NCBI GenBank assembly: GCA_025355005.1
Contig: JANXLV010000193.1
Location: forward strand, 1-64,000
DNA length: 64,000 bases
From: Myxococcales bacterium
Lineage (GTDB): Bacteria > Myxococcota_A > Polyangia > Polyangiales > Polyangiaceae
Direction: 5' to 3'
Shown here: one piece after another, positions 11,676 through 20,502 of the stretch
Layout: each line of letters begins with the position of its first letter
How positions within the stretch are numbered: position 1 is the first letter of the stretch
Position numbers and translations under genes: made by a program
The notes under the pieces: model-generated
What the model saw: the letters and a program-made list of their open reading frames with translations, nothing else
Databases searched by the model: none
Told to the model about the DNA's origin: nothing

Positions 11676-12953
11676 ATGACAGCTGCGACCGGCTCCAAGC
11701 TCTCCGACCCGCATCTCTCGGAGCGCGACCCTGACCTCTTCCGTCTGATCCAGGAGGAGAACAAGCGCGAGCACGAGACCATGCGCCTCATCGCGAGCGA
11801 GAACTACGCCTCGCGCGCGGTGATGGAAGCGGCCGGCTCCTGCCTCGCGAACAAGTACTCCGAGGGGTACGCGAAGAAGCGCTACTACGAGGGCCAGGCC
11901 GTCATCGACGCAGTGGAAGAGCTTGCGATCGCCCGCGTGAAGGAGCTCTTCAATGCCGAGCACGTCAACGTGCAGCCTTACTCGGGCAGCCCTGCGAACC
12001 TGGCCGTGTACCTCGCGTTCTGCCAGCCCGGTGACACCATCATGGGCCTCGGCCTCCCCGCCGGCGGACACCTGACGCACGGTCACACGGTGTCGATCAC
12101 CGGCAAGTACTTCAAGAGCGTGCCGTACGGCGTGCGACGCGAGGACCATCGCATCGACATGGACGAGGTCCGGAAGCTCGCCAAGGAGCACAAGCCGAAG
12201 CTGCTCTGGTGCGGGACCACCGCGTATCCGCGCACGATCGATTTCGCCGCGTTCCGCGAGATCGCGACCGAGGTCGGCGCAATCCTCGCCGCAGACATCG
12301 CGCACATCTCCGGTCTCGTCTGCGCTGGCGTGCATCCTTCGCCCATCGGCATCGCGGACGTCGTCACCAGCACCACGCACAAGACGTTCCGCGGCCCGCG
12401 CGGCGGCATGATCATGTGCAAGAAGGAGCACGCGTCTGCGATCGACAAGGCCGTGTTCCCGGGCCTTCAAGGCGGCCCGCACAACGCGGCGACTGCGGGC
12501 ATCGCGGTCGCGGCGAAGGAAGCCCTCACGCCGGAGTTCAAGGTCTACGCGAAGAACGTGGTCGAGAACGCGAAGGCTCTCGCGGAGGCGCTCATGGCGC
12601 GCGGCTTCGCGGTCACCACGGGTGGCACGGACAACCACCTGCTCCTGATCGATCTCACGAACAAGAGCGTCGCAGGTAAGCCGGCCGCGCAGGCGCTCGA
12701 CAAGGCCGGCATCGTGGCGAACTACAACTCGGTGCCGTTCGACCCGCGAAAGCCGTTCGATCCGTCGGGCCTCCGCATCGGCACGCCGGCGGTCACGTCG
12801 CGCGGCATGGGTACGGCCGAGATGGTGAAGCTCGCCGAATGGGTCGATCGCGTCGTGCAGAAGCACGGCGACGAAGCCACTCTCACCGCGGTCGCGAACG
12901 AAGTGCGTGAGCTCTGCAACCACTTCCCTGCGCCGGGGCTCATTGTCGGCTGA
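11676..12953 (+). CDS. glyA: Serine hydroxymethyltransferase
   Basis: The 425-residue PLP enzyme matches GlyA from the N-terminal LIASENYAS segment through STTHKTFRGPRGG, where Lys236 binds PLP, to the C-terminal GTPAVTSRGMG. It moves a one-carbon unit between serine and tetrahydrofolate to give glycine and methylene-THF. The start ATG at 11676 follows a GAGGG ribosome-binding site by five bases. Its last codons overlap the probable start of the next gene, suggesting translational coupling. Length is standard. Confidence 0.97.
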   Translation: MTAATGSKLSDPHLSERDPDLFRLIQEENKREHETMRLIASENYASRAVMEAAGSCLANKYSEGYAKKRYYEGQAVIDAVEELAIARVKELFNAEHVNVQPYSGSPANLAVYLAFCQPGDTIMGLGLPAGGHLTHGHTVSITGKYFKSVPYGVRREDHRIDMDEVRKLAKEHKPKLLWCGTTAYPRTIDFAAFREIATEVGAILAADIAHISGLVCAGVHPSPIGIADVVTSTTHKTFRGPRGGMIMCKKEHASAIDKAVFPGLQGGPHNAATAGIAVAAKEALTPEFKVYAKNVVENAKALAEALMARGFAVTTGGTDNHLLLIDLTNKSVAGKPAAQALDKAGIVANYNSVPFDPRKPFDPSGLRIGTPAVTSRGMGTAEMVKLAEWVDRVVQKHGDEATLTAVANEVRELCNHFPAPGLIVG

Positions 12954-13935
12954 GGCAAAGGCAAGGACCGGCGCGCGTGCGCTGCTGGTGCTGGGAGCGT
13001 GCGTCGCGATGACGTGCGCGATCACTCACGTCGCCAGCGCGAGCGAGCCGAAGTCCGCGTCAGCTTCGCCCGAGTTGGCCATGGCAGCGCTGCCGTCCGT
13101 GGAGTACGGCAGCTATCAGGGCACGTCGTTCGGTGCTTACCTCGCGCCGACGGGCGAGCTCATCGACGCGGACGGCGGCGTGGACCTTGTCTTCCACTTC
13201 AACGGCGCGATGCTCGCGGAGAAGAGCTGGCGCCGCAGCGACGCGAACGCCGTGATCGTGAGCCAGGCCTTCAGCACGTTCGGCAGCGGCCCCTACGAGG
13301 ACGCATACGCGGATCGCGGCCGCTTCGGACGCATCGTCACGGAGGTGCTCGGCCGCATCGCCACATCGCACCATCGCGAGAACCTGCATGCGCGGCGCAT
13401 CACGCTGGTCGGCTGGAGCGCTGGCTGCGCGGCCATCGGCGTGATCCTCGCGGTCCCGCGCTACTTCGAGATGGTCGACAGCGTTGTCCTGCTCGACGGC
13501 TTGCATGCACAATACAAGCTTCGCCCGGGCGAGGCACGCGGCCCCGCGAAGGGCGCCTCGCGCGTGAACGTCGAGCAGCTCACGAGCATGCTGAGGTTCG
13601 CGAACGAGGCAACGGAAGGCAAGAAGCAGCTCATCGTGACCCACACGAGCATTCTCACGACGGACTACGCCACCACCACGGAGACGTCCGACGCCCTCGT
13701 GCGTGAGCTCCATCTCACGAACGCCGACGCCGACGAGACCATGTTCGGCATGCATCTGCGGACGCGCGCCCACAAGAAGAACCTCCACGTGCTCGGCTTC
13801 ACGGGGCAGAACCCGGAAGATCACATGAAGCACCTGCACGCGGTCGGCGACATCGTGCGCACGTGGGTCACGCCCCGCCTCGATCAGCTGGCCGCGGACG
13901 AACAAGAACAGCGAAGCCAGCGCGCATCGCGATAG
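12943..13935 (+). CDS. Secreted alpha/beta-hydrolase-fold protein
   Basis: A signal peptide (ARALLVLGACVAMTCAITHVASAS) is followed by about 295 residues with a lipase-type nucleophile elbow, GWSAG, flanked by RRITLV and CAAIGV as in alpha/beta hydrolases. A downstream VVLLDGLH provides a plausible acid strand, and a histidine near DHMKHLHAV could complete the triad. The TTG at 12943 gives the best signal peptide and overlaps glyA by 11 bases; a GTG at 12907 is the longer alternative. The enzyme probably works in the periplasm or outside. Substrate unknown. Confidence 0.7.
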   Translation: MSAEAKARTGARALLVLGACVAMTCAITHVASASEPKSASASPELAMAALPSVEYGSYQGTSFGAYLAPTGELIDADGGVDLVFHFNGAMLAEKSWRRSDANAVIVSQAFSTFGSGPYEDAYADRGRFGRIVTEVLGRIATSHHRENLHARRITLVGWSAGCAAIGVILAVPRYFEMVDSVVLLDGLHAQYKLRPGEARGPAKGASRVNVEQLTSMLRFANEATEGKKQLIVTHTSILTTDYATTTETSDALVRELHLTNADADETMFGMHLRTRAHKKNLHVLGFTGQNPEDHMKHLHAVGDIVRTWVTPRLDQLAADEQEQRSQRASR

Positions 13936-13938
13936 CGG

Positions 13939-14655
13939 GTGAACGTGCGCGGTCTGGCAGCTCTCGTCGCGGTCCTCGTTGCGTCTACGGTGGTGGTGGC
14001 GTGTCCCGAGCCTCGTCCCGCAACGGCTCCCATCCCCACGCCCGACGCGAGCCCGAGCGTGAGCCCGAGCGTGAGCCCGAGCGCCAGCGCGAGCCCGAGT
14101 CCAAGCGTGAGTCCGAGTCCGAGTGCGAGCGTGGAGCCGGGTGACCGACCTCGCGGCCCCACCTGTGACCACAAGGCCTATCTGTCGGCCGTGCCGTCGG
14201 ACTGCACGATGCTCCTCGCGCCGATCACGGCGACGACGGCCACGCCAGCAACGACCGCGCTCGAGACCGCCGTGGACTCGGACGCGTGCTCGCTCTGGAA
14301 CAGCAACGGCTTCGTGCCGCAGGCGATCACGCTCGACCTCGGGTCTTCGCGCACCGCCTCTCGATTGCTGCTCATCCCCGGGATGTCACCGCGCGGTCGC
14401 GTAGTCCACGTCGTCGAGATCTCCGATGACGGCAAGTCCTTCGAGCCGCGCGCCCGCTACGACGGCGAGATGTTCGACAGCGGCGCGTTCGTCGTCAAGC
14501 TCGAGCCTGCGGCGCGTGCGCGCTTCATCCGCATCCGCACCGAGACTTCGCCGTCCTGGGTCGCGTGGTTCGAGATCGTCCCGTTCACCTGCACCACCGA
14601 CCCGCCACCGGTATCGCCGATCATTGCGAAGAGGCCCACACCGCGCGTCAGGTGA
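13939..14655 (+). CDS. Lipoprotein with SP-rich linker and discoidin-like domain
   Basis: The start MNVRGLAALVAVLVASTVVVACPE reads as a lipoprotein signal with Cys22 as the modified residue. A linker of Ser/Pro/Val repeats (about residues 37-67) follows, then a roughly 150-residue domain with ALETAVDSDACSLWNSNGF, AITLDLG, VVHVVEISDDGKSFEP and ARFIRIRTE, in the order of an F5/8 type C (discoidin-like) galactose-binding fold. It probably binds carbohydrate or another surface ligand. It begins three bases after the hydrolase gene and is likely in one transcript with glyA and that gene. Confidence 0.72.
   Translation: MNVRGLAALVAVLVASTVVVACPEPRPATAPIPTPDASPSVSPSVSPSASASPSPSVSPSPSASVEPGDRPRGPTCDHKAYLSAVPSDCTMLLAPITATTATPATTALETAVDSDACSLWNSNGFVPQAITLDLGSSRTASRLLLIPGMSPRGRVVHVVEISDDGKSFEPRARYDGEMFDSGAFVVKLEPAARARFIRIRTETSPSWVAWFEIVPFTCTTDPPPVSPIIAKRPTPRVR
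14051..14128 (+). repeat. Imperfect AGCCCGAGCGTG-type repeat encoding an SP linker
   Basis: Short AGCCCGAGC/AGTCCGAGT units repeat through the linker region of the discoidin-like lipoprotein and encode alternating Ser-Pro and Ser-Val/Ala. Typical of surface-exposed linkers; copy number may be unstable. Confidence 0.75.
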
Positions 14656-14685
14656 ATCGCAGCACGTGGGGCCGTTGCATGTATT

Positions 14686-15030
14686 TTACAAGTACTTGCC
14701 GCGGGCTTCCGGGTGCTCGTTTTCGAAGGCCTGGAGGCCCTCGCGGGTGATCTCCACCTCGATCACGCCGTCCTTCACGATCTTCGACTGACAGCCCAGC
14801 CGCGATTGCGCGCGCACGTCGAACGCCTTGTCCAGGATGTCCTGTTCCTCGTCCTCTGCTTCGGACAGGAGCTCGAGCCCCTGCTTCACGTAGACGTGGC
14901 ACGTGGAGCAAGCGCAGACGCCGCCGCATGCGCTGCCCTCCGGCGCGTGCGCTGCGACCGCCGCCTGCAGGAGTGAGGTGCCCACGGGGACCTCCACCTC
15001 TCCGAAGCCCTTGAATATGACCTTCGCCAT
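14686..15030 (-). CDS. fdx: ISC-type [2Fe-2S] ferredoxin
   Basis: A 114-residue adrenodoxin-like ferredoxin. The cluster loop ACGGVCACSTC provides Cys35, Cys41 and Cys44, with Cys80 (RLGCQSKI) as the fourth ligand; Cys39 is an extra cysteine in the loop. In ISC systems this protein donates electrons for cluster assembly on IscU. It is the last gene of the operon, three bases after hscA. No clear terminator follows. Confidence 0.93.
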   Translation of the reverse strand: MAKVIFKGFGEVEVPVGTSLLQAAVAAHAPEGSACGGVCACSTCHVYVKQGLELLSEAEDEEQDILDKAFDVRAQSRLGCQSKIVKDGVIEVEITREGLQAFENEHPEARGKYL

Positions 15031-15033
15031 TGC

Positions 15034-17019
15034 TTACTCCTTGCTGTCCTTCGGCCGTGGAAGCGGCCCGCGGCCCCCTGGCGGAGCGTGCGACGACGTG
15101 TCTCCGTGCGAAATTGCACGGGCGCCCTTTTCGTGCGCGAGGTCGATGCCCAGCGCTGTCTCCACGCTTGCCTCCACGTCGCCGATCGCCTTGCCCGCGA
15201 TCGCCTGTGCGATCGCGCGGTTCATGCGGCGGCCCGCGAACTCCTTGGTGGCCGCGTCGATGTCGGAGATGGCGAGCTGGATCTTTCCAGCGTCCGCGCC
15301 AGTGCGCGCGCGGTCGAGCGTCTCGATCGCCTTTTCTATCCGCTCGCGCTCACCGTCCACGAGCAGATCCGTGTCGGCGCCGAGCGACTTCCTGGTCGCG
15401 GAGAGCATACGCGACGCCTCGACCTTGTTCTCGGCAAGCTTGCGCGCGGCGAGGTCCGCTTCACCGTGATCGATCGACTCGAGGAGCATGCGCTCGACCG
15501 TGTCGTCGTCGAGACCGTACGAGGGCGTAACCTCCACGGTCTGCTCCTTGCCGGTCACGGTCTCCTTCGCGGTGACGTGCAGGAGCCCGTCTGCGTCCAC
15601 GCGGAACGTGATCTCCAGGCGCGCCATGCCCGCAGCCATGGGCGGGATGCCCTTCAGCGTGAACTCCGCGAGGCTGCGGTTGTCCTTCGCGAGCTCACGC
15701 TCACCTTGCACGACGTGGATCTGAAAGCCCGTCTGCTTGTCTTCTTGCGTCGTGTACGAGGCGCGCGCCGACGCCGGCACCGTGGTGTTGCGCGGAAGGA
15801 TCTTGTCGACGACGCCACCGCCGACCTCGATGCCGAGCGAGAGCGGGATGACGTCGAGAAGAAGGATGTCGTCCGGGTTGCCTTCGCCTGCGAGCAGATT
15901 GGCCTGCACCGCGGCGCCGAGCGCGACGACCTTGTCGGGATCGATGTCAGCGAGTGGTTCCTTGCCGAGCCACTCCGTGACCTTCGCTCGCACCAGCGGC
16001 ACGCGGGTGGAGCCGCCGACCAGGATGACGCCGTCAAGGCCGTCCGCGGTAACGCCAGCGTCCTTCATGGTGCGGCGACACACGGCGCCGGTGCGCTCGA
16101 CGATGGCCCCGCAGAGCTCGTCGAAGCGGGCGCGCGTGAGCGTGAGGTCGCCGCCCAGCGGATTCTCGATGCGTGCCTCGTGTGCACCCGTGAGCGCGTG
16201 CTTCATTGCGCGCGCCGCAGTGAGGAACGCGCGGACGACGGCGGGACGCTCGCGTGCCTCGGGGGACACGTTCGCTTGCACGAGCAGCTCTCCCGCGACG
16301 GCCCGATCCATGTCGTCCCCGCCGAGCGCGCTGTCGCCTCCGGTCGCGCGCACCTGGAAGACGCCATCCTCCAGCAAGAGCACCGTGACGTCGAACGTTC
16401 CTCCGCCGAGGTCGTAGACGAGGAACGTGCCGTTCTGCTTCTTGTCGAGACCGTACGCGAGCGCGGCTGCCGTGGGCTCGTTCAGCAGACGCAGGACGTC
16501 GAGCCCGGCGAGCTTCGCGGCGTCCTTCGTGGCCTGGCGCTGCGCGTCGTCGAAGTATGCGGGCACCGTGATCACCGCGCCGCCCACGCTCTCTAGCTCG
16601 TCCTCTGCGAGACGACGGAGCGCCCGCAAGATCTCGGCAGACACCTCGACCGGCGTGACGATCTTCGAGCCCACATCGAAGCGAACGACGTTCGGCTCGC
16701 CTTCCTTGCGCGGAACGAACGCGTATGTGCCAAGACGCTTCGTCTCCGGATCGTCGGCGCCACGTCCCATGAAGCGCTTCACGCTCGCGATGGTCTCGCG
16801 CGGGTGCTCGGTCGCGCGCGTGACCGCGAGGCGACCCACGATGGGCGTCGCGGTTTCGCCGTAGCTGACAACGCTGGGCAGCAGCGCTTCTTGATCGCAG
16901 TCGAGTACGACGATGGGTCGCTCGTTCTTCACGTACGCGACGAGGGAGTTGGTGGTGCCGAGGTCGATGCCGATCGGACGGGGCGCTGCCTTGGGGTCGA
17001 ATATTTCGAAGAGGGCCAT
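15034..17019 (-). CDS. hscA: Fe-S assembly Hsp70 chaperone HscA
   Basis: The 661-residue Hsp70 has [15 protein letters not shown] at its N-terminus, the [10 protein letters not shown] phosphate loop, [13 protein letters not shown], and a substrate domain with [17 protein letters not shown]. The position between hscB and fdx, and the divergent N-terminus ([17 protein letters not shown]), assign it to HscA rather than DnaK. It uses ATP, with HscB, to help release clusters from IscU. The C-terminus carries a Gly/Pro/Arg-rich extension beyond the usual lid, otherwise the length is normal. Confidence 0.94.
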   Translation of the reverse strand: MALFEIFDPKAAPRPIGIDLGTTNSLVAYVKNERPIVVLDCDQEALLPSVVSYGETATPIVGRLAVTRATEHPRETIASVKRFMGRGADDPETKRLGTYAFVPRKEGEPNVVRFDVGSKIVTPVEVSAEILRALRRLAEDELESVGGAVITVPAYFDDAQRQATKDAAKLAGLDVLRLLNEPTAAALAYGLDKKQNGTFLVYDLGGGTFDVTVLLLEDGVFQVRATGGDSALGGDDMDRAVAGELLVQANVSPEARERPAVVRAFLTAARAMKHALTGAHEARIENPLGGDLTLTRARFDELCGAIVERTGAVCRRTMKDAGVTADGLDGVILVGGSTRVPLVRAKVTEWLGKEPLADIDPDKVVALGAAVQANLLAGEGNPDDILLLDVIPLSLGIEVGGGVVDKILPRNTTVPASARASYTTQEDKQTGFQIHVVQGERELAKDNRSLAEFTLKGIPPMAAGMARLEITFRVDADGLLHVTAKETVTGKEQTVEVTPSYGLDDDTVERMLLESIDHGEADLAARKLAENKVEASRMLSATRKSLGADTDLLVDGERERIEKAIETLDRARTGADAGKIQLAISDIDAATKEFAGRRMNRAIAQAIAGKAIGDVEASVETALGIDLAHEKGARAISHGDTSSHAPPGGRGPLPRPKDSKE

Positions 17020-17024
17020 CGGTT

Positions 17025-17552
17025 CTATCCCAGGAGCTCGTCGTGAATGGCGCTCACCTCTTCGAGGAAGCGCCTGTAGAAGCGGAGCTCGCCAAGCGCG
17101 CCGATCTCCGCCTTCGCCGTGTCTGCGGAGGCACCCGGCAAGAGGGCGGCGGTGAGCCTGGCCTCGGCGTTCTTCTGCGCGTCACGCATCGCGCTCTCGA
17201 GCGCCGACACGCGCGCTTCGTCCTTCGTGGCCCGCGCCTCCGCGAGCGACTCGCGCTGCTCGAGCACCTCCATCAGGAAGTCCGGCGGCGGCTTCGGCTC
17301 GTTCGTCTCACCGACCTCGATTCCGCGGAGCTGAAAAAGCGCCTCTGCGCGCTTCACGGGATCACGTAGTACGCGGAACGCCTCGTTCACTTCCATGGCG
17401 CGCTCTACGGCGTCCTTGCGGCCTGCAGAGGACGCGACGCGATCGGGATGCACCGCGCGCGACAGCTCACGATGCACCCGCTCCAGCTCCGGCAGGTTCA
17501 CGTCGAAGCGTGGCGGAAGACCGAACGTGGCGAATGGATCTCGGAGGCTCAT
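17025..17552 (-). CDS. hscB: Fe-S assembly J-domain co-chaperone HscB
   Basis: A 175-residue protein with an N-terminal J domain ([12 protein letters not shown], then SRAVHPDR containing the HPD triad) and a C-terminal three-helix region ending [12 protein letters not shown], as in HscB. It recruits IscU to HscA and stimulates its ATPase. The frame is open to 17588, but the ATG at 17552 ([10 protein letters not shown]) matches the family start. It sits five bases from hscA and downstream of iscA. Confidence 0.9.
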   Translation of the reverse strand: MSLRDPFATFGLPPRFDVNLPELERVHRELSRAVHPDRVASSAGRKDAVERAMEVNEAFRVLRDPVKRAEALFQLRGIEVGETNEPKPPPDFLMEVLEQRESLAEARATKDEARVSALESAMRDAQKNAEARLTAALLPGASADTAKAEIGALGELRFYRRFLEEVSAIHDELLG

Positions 17553-17629
17553 GAAAATCGCGCGGACTTTTCGGCGCCGCGCGCCCATCCGTGTCGTGTC
17601 GGGGTCGTGTCAACTACTGGCAGGGCGAG

Positions 17630-18046
17630 TCAGACCGTGAACGAATGACCGCAGCCGCAGTTGGACTTCTCCTGCGGGTTCCGGAACTTGAAGCCCTGCG
17701 CCATGAGCGTCTGCTCCCAGTCGAGCTCCGTGCCGTTCAGATAGATCAGGCTCTTCTTGTCCGTGATGACGCGGACGTTGGTTCCGTCCTGCGCCGTGAG
17801 GTCGTAGACCACGTCGCGGGCCTGAGGCTCGCCGTCGTGGAACTGGATGACGTACGAGAACCCGGAGCAACCGCCGCCACGAACGCCGACGCGAAGCGCA
17901 GTGCCCGTGGTGCCGCGCTTCTCGATCTGCTTCTTGATCGCCTCGACCGCCTTCGCGGAAATCGTGATCCCGAGGGTCGCCTTGGGGGCTTCCGCAGCGG
18001 CCTTTTCAGGCTTCGATTGCTCGTGGTTGTGGGTTTCGGCGTTCAT
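17630..18046 (-). CDS. iscA: A-type iron-sulfur carrier IscA
   Basis: The 138-residue protein has the A-type carrier fold with the three invariant cysteines: Cys60 in RGGGCSGFSY, and Cys130 and Cys132 in SNCGCGHSF. It carries Fe-S clusters from IscU to targets. The ATG at 18046 follows an AGGA ribosome-binding site; upstream codons in this frame belong to the iscU shadow. A 25-residue Ala/Glu/Lys N-terminal extension precedes the conserved core, longer than in enterobacterial IscA. Confidence 0.93.
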   Translation of the reverse strand: MNAETHNHEQSKPEKAAAEAPKATLGITISAKAVEAIKKQIEKRGTTGTALRVGVRGGGCSGFSYVIQFHDGEPQARDVVYDLTAQDGTNVRVITDKKSLIYLNGTELDWEQTLMAQGFKFRNPQEKSNCGCGHSFTV

Positions 18047-18057
18047 GCGGTCCTCGT

Positions 18058-18456
18058 TCACTTCGCTTGTGCGCGCGCGGCCTGCTTTGCGCGGTAGTCC
18101 GCGATCGCGCTCTTGATGGCATCCTCTGCCAGCACGGAGCAGTGGATCTTCACCGGCGGCAGGTTCAGCTCGTTGACGATGTCGACGTTCTTGATCGTCT
18201 CGGCCTCGTCGATGGTCTTGCCCTTGATCCACTCGGTCGCGAGTGAAGAGGACGCGATGGCGCTGCCGCAGCCGAACGTCTTGAACTTCGCGTCCTCGAT
18301 GACGCCACCTGCGCCGACCTTGATCTGCAGGCGCATCACGTCACCGCATGCGGGCGCGCCGACCAGGCCGGTCCCGACGGAGGGATCCGCCTTGTCCAGC
18401 GTGCCGACGTTGCGCGGGTTCTCGGTGTGCTCGATGACTTTGTCGCTGTATGCCAT
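18058..18456 (-). CDS. iscU: Iron-sulfur scaffold IscU
   Basis: A 132-residue scaffold with all three cluster cysteines, Cys37 (APACGDV), Cys63 (FGCGSA) and Cys106 (KIHCSV), the conserved Asp39, and the LPPVK motif (to Lys103) recognised by HscA. It receives sulfur from IscS and builds the cluster. It lies between iscS and iscA with short spacers, so it is part of a single operon. Confidence 0.96.
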   Translation of the reverse strand: MAYSDKVIEHTENPRNVGTLDKADPSVGTGLVGAPACGDVMRLQIKVGAGGVIEDAKFKTFGCGSAIASSSLATEWIKGKTIDEAETIKNVDIVNELNLPPVKIHCSVLAEDAIKSAIADYRAKQAARAQAK

Positions 18457-18474
18457 GTCTTTTTCCTCGAATCT

Positions 18475-19701
18475 TCAGTGAGCGACCCAGGCCACGCTCT
18501 TCAGGTCGATGCCTTCTTTGTGCATCTCGTACAGCGGTGAAACGTCGCGCAGCTTCTTCACCTTGGCGATGACGAGCTCCGCGACGTAGTCCACTTCTTC
18601 TTCGGTCGTGAACCGGCCGAGGCCGAAGCGAATGCTCGAGTGCGCGAGCTCGTCGCCGACACCGAGAGCGCGCAGCACGTAGCTGGGCTCGAGGCTGGCG
18701 GAGGTGCACGCTGAACCGGAGCTCACGGCGACGTCCTTGATGGCCATCATGAGCGCCTCGCCCTCGACGAAGGAGAACGAGATGTTCAGGTTGCCGGGCA
18801 GACGGTGGGTCATGGAGCCGTTGATGTACGTCTCCTCCAGCGCGGTCATGATCTTCGCGCGCAGGCGCTCGCGCAGGCCGAGGATGCGTGCGTTGTCCTT
18901 CTCGAAGTCCGCGGTCATGATCTCCGCGGCCTTGCCGAAGCCCACGATGCCAGGGACGTTCAGCGTGCCGGACCGCATGCCGCGCTCGTGACCGCCGCCG
19001 TCCATCTGCGCGACAAGGCGAACTCGCGGCTTGTTGCGACGCACGTACAGCGCGCCGACGCCCTTCGGTCCGTACATCTTGTGCGCGGTGAAGCTGGCAA
19101 GATCCACGTTCATGGCCTGCACGTCGAACGGGGTTTTCCCCACGCCCTGCGTGGCATCCGAGTGGAGCAGCACGCCCTTCTCACGCGTGATCTTGCCGAT
19201 CTCGGTGAGGTTCTGGATGGTGCCGACCTCGTTGTTGGCGAGCATGATGGAGACGAGGATGGTCTTGTCGGTGATCGCAGCGCGAACCGACTCTGGCGTG
19301 ACGGTGCCCTCGCGGTCGACCTTGAGGTACGTGACCTCGAAGCCTTCCTTCTCGAGGCGCTTGCACGTGTCCAGGATGGCCTTGTGCTCCGTGACCGCCG
19401 TGATGATGTGGTTGCCCTTGTCCTTGTAGAACTCGGCAATGCCCTTCAGCGCCAGGTTGTTCGACTCCGTCGCGCCGGACGTGAAGACGATCTCTTTTTC
19501 GCTCTGCGCGTTGATGAACTTCGCCAGGCGCTCGCGCGCGTGCTCGCACGCCTCTTCGGCGGTCCAGCCGAACGCGTGATTGCGGCTCGCCGCGTTGCCG
19601 AACTTCGTCGTGAAGTACGGGAGCATCTCCTCGAGCACGCGCGGGTCGACCGGCGTTGTCGAGTGGTAGTCCATGAAGATCGGGAACTGGAGGGAGGACA
19701 T
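18475..19701 (-). CDS. iscS: Cysteine desulfurase IscS
   Basis: This 408-residue class V aminotransferase-fold enzyme has the PLP lysine Lys208 in [10 protein letters not shown] and the long active-site loop [13 protein letters not shown] with Cys332, the mark of group I (IscS/NifS) desulfurases. It takes sulfur from cysteine for cluster assembly on IscU. It follows the MerR-type regulator by 21 bases and precedes iscU by 18 bases. Confidence 0.96.
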   Translation of the reverse strand: MSSLQFPIFMDYHSTTPVDPRVLEEMLPYFTTKFGNAASRNHAFGWTAEEACEHARERLAKFINAQSEKEIVFTSGATESNNLALKGIAEFYKDKGNHIITAVTEHKAILDTCKRLEKEGFEVTYLKVDREGTVTPESVRAAITDKTILVSIMLANNEVGTIQNLTEIGKITREKGVLLHSDATQGVGKTPFDVQAMNVDLASFTAHKMYGPKGVGALYVRRNKPRVRLVAQMDGGGHERGMRSGTLNVPGIVGFGKAAEIMTADFEKDNARILGLRERLRAKIMTALEETYINGSMTHRLPGNLNISFSFVEGEALMMAIKDVAVSSGSACTSASLEPSYVLRALGVGDELAHSSIRFGLGRFTTEEEVDYVAELVIAKVKKLRDVSPLYEMHKEGIDLKSVAWVAH

Positions 19702-19722
19702 GTTGGTGTGACCTGAGGGCCC

Positions 19723-20322
19723 TTACGTGGTGGGCGTGTTCTGGGACTGATGCTTGTGGCGGAAACCAGCCACAAGCTCGGGGACTTCTTCGTGGCAGTC
19801 GTGGTGCTCGCAGGCCTGACACGACGACAGCAGGCGTGAGGGCTCGCACACGTCGCACGTGTCGAGGTAGTCGAGGCTGCGGACGATCTCGCCTTCGAGC
19901 GCGGCGAGCCGACGAAGGTTCTCGCGCGTCTCGTCGAGCTTCTTCTTGTAGACGTCGCGCATCTTCACCATGGCGCGCGGAGCGGAGCCGGACTCCTCCC
20001 AGTCGCGCACGATGGTCTGGATGTCTGACAGGCTGAACCCCATGTCCTGGAGCTTGCCAATCCAGCGGACGCGGACCAGCGCCTCGGGCTCGTACAGGCG
20101 GTACCGACCCTTCGAGCGGGCGGCAGGTCGGAGCAGCGTGAGCTCCTCATAGAGGTGGATGGCGCGGACGGTCTTGCCGGTCTCACGTGCCAGGTCTCCC
20201 ACCTGCAGTAGCTCCTTCTCGTCCAGCTCGGACCGTCCAGCTCCTGGCGCGGCTGTGCTGCTGAGGCCGGAAACGGACTCATCCAGTTGATTCAGCAGGG
20301 GTAGTCGGACGTTGGCTGACAT
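19723..20322 (-). CDS. MerR-type regulator with cysteine-rich tail, first gene of the ISC operon
   Basis: The 199-residue protein has an Ala/Ser-rich N-terminus, a MerR winged helix (about 39-108: LLQVGDLARETGKTVRAIHLYEE, GRYRLYEPE, LQDMGFSLSDIQ), a coiled-coil helix (115-150) and a C-terminal cluster with Cys156, Cys159, Cys168, Cys171 and Cys176 plus His173, His174 and His177. The CxxC-x8-CxxC-x4-C pattern could bind an Fe-S cluster or a metal. It occupies the place of the Rrf2-type IscR and may regulate the operon, by inference. The ATG at 20322 fits the promoter upstream; a longer frame to 20346 would start with GTG or ATG codons inside the operator. Confidence 0.85.
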   Translation of the reverse strand: MSANVRLPLLNQLDESVSGLSSTAAPGAGRSELDEKELLQVGDLARETGKTVRAIHLYEELTLLRPAARSKGRYRLYEPEALVRVRWIGKLQDMGFSLSDIQTIVRDWEESGSAPRAMVKMRDVYKKKLDETRENLRRLAALEGEIVRSLDYLDTCDVCEPSRLLSSCQACEHHDCHEEVPELVAGFRHKHQSQNTPTT

Positions 20323-20337
20323 GAGCGTCGAGGGAAT

Positions 20338-20365
20338 CCAACCCATACGTGTACGTGAGGGTTGG
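20338..20365 (-). promoter_or_regulatory. Candidate operator 1 of the ISC operon
   Basis: Perfect 7-base arms CCAACCC and GGGTTGG flank a 14-base core. The right half contains ACGTGAGGGT (20353-20362), which recurs in operator 2. The site lies just downstream of the predicted -10 element, where a bound protein could block transcription. Confidence 0.5.
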
Positions 20366-20375
20366 GTCTACCTTC

Positions 20376-20404
20376 TATCTAGGCGTTGCTGAAGCCATGG
20401 TCAA
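20376..20404 (-). promoter_or_regulatory. Predicted sigma-70-type promoter of the ISC operon
   Basis: On the minus strand, TTGACC (20399-20404) and TAGATA (20376-20381) are separated by 17 bases, close to the housekeeping consensus and unusual in such GC-rich DNA. Transcription would begin near 20369, about 45 bases before the regulator's ATG. Confidence 0.6.
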
Positions 20405-20408
20405 GCCA

Positions 20409-20432
20409 AACTCTCACGTGAGGGTGAGAGTT
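20409..20432. promoter_or_regulatory. Candidate operator 2 of the ISC operon
   Basis: A perfect 9-base inverted repeat, AACTCTCAC and GTGAGAGTT, with a 6-base spacer lies four bases upstream of the -35 element. It contains the perfect palindrome CTCACGTGAG (20413-20422) and the decamer ACGTGAGGGT shared with operator 1. It also precedes the divergent TPR gene and may affect both. Confidence 0.55.
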
Positions 20433-20502
20433 GCCTCGTGCCCACGCGCATTTGCCCACCGCAGGTTTCGGGGCGTGCAGTGGCGCGGCCCAACCGTCGA
20501 AC

